A DNA stretch of 9,158 nt, taken from an uncultured Alphaproteobacteria bacterium. GTDB lineage: Bacteria; Pseudomonadota; Alphaproteobacteria; Micavibrionales; Micavibrionaceae. The position numbers and the translations under genes were made by a program. Shown in pieces: positions 5,432 to 9,158 of this stretch. The stretch is taken from contig CAKZKV010000214.1 in assembly GCA_937124505.1 (NCBI GenBank), positions 1-9,158 of the forward strand. The letters are read 5' to 3'. Position 1 is the first letter of the stretch. Each line of letters starts with the position of its first letter. The notes below the pieces were generated by a model. The model worked only from the letters and a program-made list of their open reading frames with translations, did no database searches and was not told where the DNA came from.

Positions 5432-7430
5432 AATTATTTTTCTTGTAGTACTGCTGGTGGGCGTACTGATTTGGTTTTTGAGTGTTGGCGGCGATACTGT
5501 CAAACAGTCTGGAGCATCTCTGTATTTTGAGTGGAATGGGGAGGAGAGCCAGAAGGTTTCTACACCTTATGTCGAGGATCAGGCGGGTATCCTTGGGGCT
5601 TTTACCCACCACCTTGATCGCATGGCCGAAGGCTGGCGCGATAATCTGGGCATTGAGATTAACATCATCACACTGCCGGGCAGCGGGCAGGACATTAACA
5701 TGCTGGCGAACAAACTGTTCAAGGAAAAGGAAATCGGTAAAACCGCGCCAAATGGCGGTGTTTTGATTCTGATTGATACAGAACAGGGCGCGGCGCGGAT
5801 TGAAGTTTCCTATTCTCTGGAAGGTCTGTTCACAGATGCGCAGACGGGTCTCCTCGCCCGAAACCAGTTGGCACCTTATGCCTCTTATCAGGTCGTCGGC
5901 ATGGCCGTGATGGATGTGATGCGTTATTTAAATGATTATGCGTTGGAGCAGGCCGTGTACGGCAATTTCAATCTGCCTGAGGTCTTTCGGGAGTCCGAGG
6001 AATTTCAGGCCCGGAAGTTGCTTTATTCCGGTGGCGGCGGGGCCAAGACCGGGATATCCGATGTCCCGACGGATACGGACTTTAAAAAGCCGGTTCCGCG
6101 CAATAAACAGGCCCTTTATGCGCCGTCTTCTTCCCCGGAACAGACGATTGAGGCATATAAAAATTCCTTGAGAGATTATATCGGTGATCCTGATCTGCCC
6201 TTGTTTACGGAAGGATCACAGGAAATGAACCGGCGTTATCCTTTTGCCCCTTATGAAGCAAAATCAGATTTACGCGGGATTTTGGCGGCGGAGCCTTTAA
6301 CGATTTATCAGGACGGAGATTATGCGGTGGCGCTGCCGCCTGTGGATGTCAGCGGGTATCGTCCGATTTTAATGAAAAAAACGGGCGGAGTCTGGAAAAT
6401 TGACAAGGTTGAGATGATCAAGAACCTGTTTTTTGTCAGTGGTGGAAAATATGCCCTGCAAAACAGAAATACCCCCTATTATTTTGCTTTGAAACGATTG
6501 GGGCAAAAAGGGCGGGATGAAAATATCGCAGCCCTTCCCGTTCCGGAAGGGGAACTGCAAAAAACAATTGCCGCACTGGAAAACCGCACTGATGTGATGT
6601 CCCGGTTTATGCTGGCGGAGTTGTTGTTCCGCAATGCTTTTGCTGCGGTGGATGCCTTGCGGTATTACGAGGAAGCGGCAGAAAACGCTCCGACAGATCC
6701 GCTGTTTGTTGGAACATTTGTAGAGCGTGCGCTGTATTTGCATTTTCCTGAACTTGTTCTCCCCTATATCAGGCATCTGGGACCCTGGGATGTAGATGTA
6801 ATTGCCCGTATGTATGCGCAGATGAGGCAATATGACAGGATTGAGGATATGATGCGTCAATATCTTCGGCGTAATGCTTATGACCGGCAGGTGCTTGTCT
6901 GGCTGATGTGGGCCCTGGAACAGCAAGGGAAAACAACTGAAGCGGCGAAAACGGAGCAAGTTCTCAAAAAACTGGATGCTGATCCGACGAAGCCGGGTAA
7001 TCCAGTTCTTCTGGATTTTTCACCCCGCATGCCTCTGTACCATGCGACAAACACAACAATGGTCGGATCGACGAAAGTTTATGGATTTAGTGAATTTGTC
7101 ACAGGTATGACCAACACCAGCGCCCGCCCGGTGCAAATCGACTCGGTTATTCTGACAAGTGTCGGGACAGGGCGATCAAGCGGGCTGGGGGACATCAAGG
7201 ATTACTGGCGTTACGGCAATCAGGGTCGAGTTCTGCAGCCCGGAGAACGTCTCTCGTTTAACAAGACATGGGGATTTACCATTGATCCCGGCCATCAGCG
7301 CCTGAGTTATATATTTGATGTCTGTTGGCGCGAAGTCGGCAGCCGCGAACAGCAATGTAACTGGCAACGCCTGGATCTTGTGTCTGATCTGAATATATTG
7401 AAGGCAGGACATAAAAGAGGGGGAATGTAA
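5412..7430 (+). CDS. Membrane-anchored TPM-domain protein with large C-terminal accessory regions
   Basis: A 672-residue protein. Basic N-terminus MKRRDIR and one helix at about 8-24 predict a periplasmic body. The TPM domain spans about 53-182: YVEDQAGILGAF, then IEINIITLPG, a long helix with LANKLFKEKEIGK, NGGVLILID, ARIEVSYSLEGLFTDAQTG and a final helix. TPM domains elsewhere bind divalent cations, and the plant member TLP18.3 acts in photosystem repair; bacterial roles are unclear. After a Gly-rich linker (206-212) comes a mixed alpha/beta region (about 240-350; SPEQTIEAYKNSL, GDYAVALPP, GGVWKIDKVEM), then a helical TPR-like stretch (about 395-520; RYYEEAAENAPTDPLFVGTF) and a beta-rich C-terminal domain (about 555-660). 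Its only two cysteines, C638 and C649, could form a disulfide. The gene overlaps the upstream one by 20 bases and abuts the next TPM gene. Family length is usually 150-300, so this is an unusually large member. Confidence 0.9.
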   Translation: MKRRDIRIIFLVVLLVGVLIWFLSVGGDTVKQSGASLYFEWNGEESQKVSTPYVEDQAGILGAFTHHLDRMAEGWRDNLGIEINIITLPGSGQDINMLANKLFKEKEIGKTAPNGGVLILIDTEQGAARIEVSYSLEGLFTDAQTGLLARNQLAPYASYQVVGMAVMDVMRYLNDYALEQAVYGNFNLPEVFRESEEFQARKLLYSGGGGAKTGISDVPTDTDFKKPVPRNKQALYAPSSSPEQTIEAYKNSLRDYIGDPDLPLFTEGSQEMNRRYPFAPYEAKSDLRGILAAEPLTIYQDGDYAVALPPVDVSGYRPILMKKTGGVWKIDKVEMIKNLFFVSGGKYALQNRNTPYYFALKRLGQKGRDENIAALPVPEGELQKTIAALENRTDVMSRFMLAELLFRNAFAAVDALRYYEEAAENAPTDPLFVGTFVERALYLHFPELVLPYIRHLGPWDVDVIARMYAQMRQYDRIEDMMRQYLRRNAYDRQVLVWLMWALEQQGKTTEAAKTEQVLKKLDADPTKPGNPVLLDFSPRMPLYHATNTTMVGSTKVYGFSEFVTGMTNTSARPVQIDSVILTSVGTGRSSGLGDIKDYWRYGNQGRVLQPGERLSFNKTWGFTIDPGHQRLSYIFDVCWREVGSREQQCNWQRLDLVSDLNILKAGHKRGGM

Positions 7431-9158
7431 ATGGCTGATAAGGTAAACAGAAAAAACGCAAATATAACAAAACCACGTCAGATTCTAACTTTTGTTATAG
7501 CTCTTCTTGCTTTTGCAGGAGGATCGCTGGCTTACAAGAAAGTAATTCGGCCTTTCATAGCCGTAGATCATTGTCTTGATCAAGGTTGGCGGTGGGATAC
7601 CAAAAGCGCCGCCTGCGTTTTCAGTATCGAAAAACGCCCCGGTGTTAAGGACGAGTTGTTGCTCGACTATGCAGGACTTGTCCGGGGGCAGGAGGAAGGG
7701 ATTAACCGTTATCTGGTCGGTGTTCGGGATCAATATCAGGTTGAAAGCCTGATTGTTACACTGCCAACTCTCCAAGGAACGGGATTACCGGAAGGCATTC
7801 AAAAAGCTGCGAACAAGTTATTTAATAACTGGCAAGTTGGTAAGGATTCTAATGGGCGGGGCGTTCTGGTTTTGCTGGTGAAAGATACGGATGCAGTCAA
7901 GGTTGAGGTCGGGATGGCGGTGGAAGATATTTTTACCGACCTGTTTACGGGCTATGCGGAAAACAGGCAACTCGAAGGCCATATGCAGACCGGGACCGTC
8001 GGCCACGGCCTTGTCGCCATCCTTGAGGAATTCGAACGCCGCGCGGAAGTGAAGCATCGCGGCGTGGATATTGCGCAAACGATCCGGAAAATGGACCAGA
8101 AACTCCTGTCCATGGGCGCGGGTGCCGTGCGCAATACGGGCGAGTTTGCCGGGAAGACCGCGCCTTCGCGCAGCAAGTTCGCGCGCGGGGCGCAGACGCC
8201 GGAGGAAGCCTGGAAAATCATCATCAGCAAATTCCGTGATGAAGGAAAGTATAAGGATGTTGATATTCTGACCGATGCCAGCAAGTTGATTACCGGAGAT
8301 CAGAACAGTCTCAACTATGGCTGGATTAATGATTATGCCAAAAACAAATTCGAGGTCAAAGTGGAAGGGCCTTATGCTGTTATTTCTTTCGGCAGGCAAA
8401 AAGGGTGGGATCATGATCCTGTTTTTTTGATGTGGACGGAAAATCCGCCGGGCTGGAAAAACGATATGGTTTCCACGCGTAAATATAATGTGCGCGGTAA
8501 AGCACCCAACTGGATGATTGAACGTGCGGATCACCCTTATATCAATCTGACATCTTACGCGTATTGGGGGATGGGTAAAGATATCCCGATAGATCCGGAA
8601 GATATTTACACAGTGGAGAATGAGTCTATTCTTGCTGCGCACTACAAAGTTTTGAAATCAAATAACAAAAAAGATTTTGATACGCAAATGCAGCTAGGGC
8701 GTCTGGGCACGATCATGGCGTTACTGCCGCAAGATATTCATCCATATCTTGATGCGGCACAAAGACTGAAGCCGGACAGTCCTTTGCCGCATAAATACCG
8801 CGCAATTCAGGCGGTGGAAAGTAATTACCAGTACAAAACAGCTATGAGAGAGATTGAAACCTATCTCAAAAAAGGCGGTGATCCTGTTTATGGGTATAAT
8901 TTTCTGGGCTATCTATATTATCAACAGGGTGCTTATCAAGAGGTCAGGAATTATCTTTGGAAGGTCATGGATATGTATGAAAAAGCGCAACTGGTTCCAC
9001 CCGCTTACACTGTGGACAAGCTGGTCCGCGCATATGTGGCGTTGTACGCCGATGAAAAACGCAGCAGGGCGCAACGAAAAGACGACATGTTAGCTGCTTA
9101 TTTCTTGTATCAGATCATGATCGAGAATTACCCCGGCCACCACCGCACGCAATGGCTG
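7431..9158 (+). CDS. Second TPM-domain protein, paralogue of the first; 3' end beyond the window
   Basis: The frame is open for 576 codons from ATG 7431 to the right edge, so the protein is incomplete. The ATG directly follows the previous TAA, with AGAGGGGG at 7416-7423 as ribosome site. A basic N-terminus and helix at about 18-35 predict an export anchor. Residues 48-62, CLDQGWRWDTKSAAC, are a CLDxGxRWD-C motif with two cysteines that probably pair; no other cysteine is seen. The TPM domain spans about 72-205 (YAGLVRGQEEGINRYL, ESLIVTLPTL, GRGVLVLLV, VKVEVGMAVEDIFTDLFTG). A linker follows, then a region starting TPEEAWKIIISKF and containing GPYAVISFG and HPYIN, which parallels SPEQTIEAYKNSL, GDYAVALPP and TPYYF in the first TPM protein. 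The C-terminal part (about 415-576) is helical with TPR-like spacing (YNFLGYLYYQQGAYQEVRNYL). Pattern agreement across domains suggests duplication and strong divergence. A 240-base stretch at 7981-8220 is markedly GC-rich. Confidence 0.9.
   Translation, partial: MADKVNRKNANITKPRQILTFVIALLAFAGGSLAYKKVIRPFIAVDHCLDQGWRWDTKSAACVFSIEKRPGVKDELLLDYAGLVRGQEEGINRYLVGVRDQYQVESLIVTLPTLQGTGLPEGIQKAANKLFNNWQVGKDSNGRGVLVLLVKDTDAVKVEVGMAVEDIFTDLFTGYAENRQLEGHMQTGTVGHGLVAILEEFERRAEVKHRGVDIAQTIRKMDQKLLSMGAGAVRNTGEFAGKTAPSRSKFARGAQTPEEAWKIIISKFRDEGKYKDVDILTDASKLITGDQNSLNYGWINDYAKNKFEVKVEGPYAVISFGRQKGWDHDPVFLMWTENPPGWKNDMVSTRKYNVRGKAPNWMIERADHPYINLTSYAYWGMGKDIPIDPEDIYTVENESILAAHYKVLKSNNKKDFDTQMQLGRLGTIMALLPQDIHPYLDAAQRLKPDSPLPHKYRAIQAVESNYQYKTAMREIETYLKKGGDPVYGYNFLGYLYYQQGAYQEVRNYLWKVMDMYEKAQLVPPAYTVDKLVRAYVALYADEKRSRAQRKDDMLAAYFLYQIMIENYPGHHRTQWL

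Noticed and set aside
6369..6959. 196-residue open frame on the minus strand
   Set aside because: Shadow of the first TPM gene; no family pattern, and the sense frame continues through it with coherent domain structure.
7818..8642. 274-residue open frame on the minus strand
   Set aside because: It lies fully inside the second TPM gene, whose sense product shows clear domain motifs. The antisense product is rich in His, Arg, Ile and Phe with no recognisable domain, and no ribosome site is evident.
1..9158. CRISPR array, insertion sequence, tRNA or prophage signals
   Set aside because: No regularly spaced repeats, transposase or integrase motifs, cloverleaf-like sequence or phage genes were seen; non-coding space totals only a few hundred bases.

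Overview
The window reads like a chromosomal segment of a Gram-negative bacterium, most likely an alphaproteobacterium. This is a weak inference from moderate GC, Shine-Dalgarno-led genes, several proteins with periplasm-facing architecture, and a CLDxGxRWD-type cysteine motif that recurs in proteobacterial envelope proteins. Every supported gene lies on the + strand. No tRNA, rRNA, CRISPR array, insertion sequence or phage gene was seen.

Region 1 (3-920) is the C-terminal third of a P-type cation ATPase. It keeps the calcium-ligand residues of SERCA/PacL pumps in two membrane helices. About 100 AT-rich bases follow (921-1019). They hold an 11-bp perfect inverted repeat and a sigma70-like promoter, TTGAAA-18-TATAAT.

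Region 2 (1020 to the right edge) is a tightly packed, co-directional array of eleven genes, probably one operon with one possible internal break at 3601-3681. In order: a DUF2089-type zinc-ribbon/HTH regulator; a LemA protein with an extra N-terminal SHOCT-like hairpin and an extra membrane helix; a 60-residue one-helix membrane protein; an exported protein with four EF-hands; a conventional single-anchor LemA; a DUF3592-like membrane protein that appears to have lost its core; an 80-residue two-helix protein; a membrane-anchored PH/GRAM-like protein; an unrecognised membrane-anchored 205-residue protein; and two tandem, diverged TPM-domain proteins (672 residues, and at least 576 residues running off the window) with large accessory regions and probable helical repeats.

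Together this looks like an expanded LemA-TPM envelope module. LemA and TPM genes are commonly found next to each other in bacteria, but their biochemical role is poorly defined. Here both components are duplicated and accompanied by a dedicated regulator, an exported calcium-binding candidate and several small membrane proteins. The two LemA copies may expose their helical domains on opposite sides of the membrane. The working hypothesis is a membrane-associated complex with calcium-linked periplasmic parts, controlled by the DUF2089 protein. The presence of the families is well supported; the joint function and the calcium link are inference.
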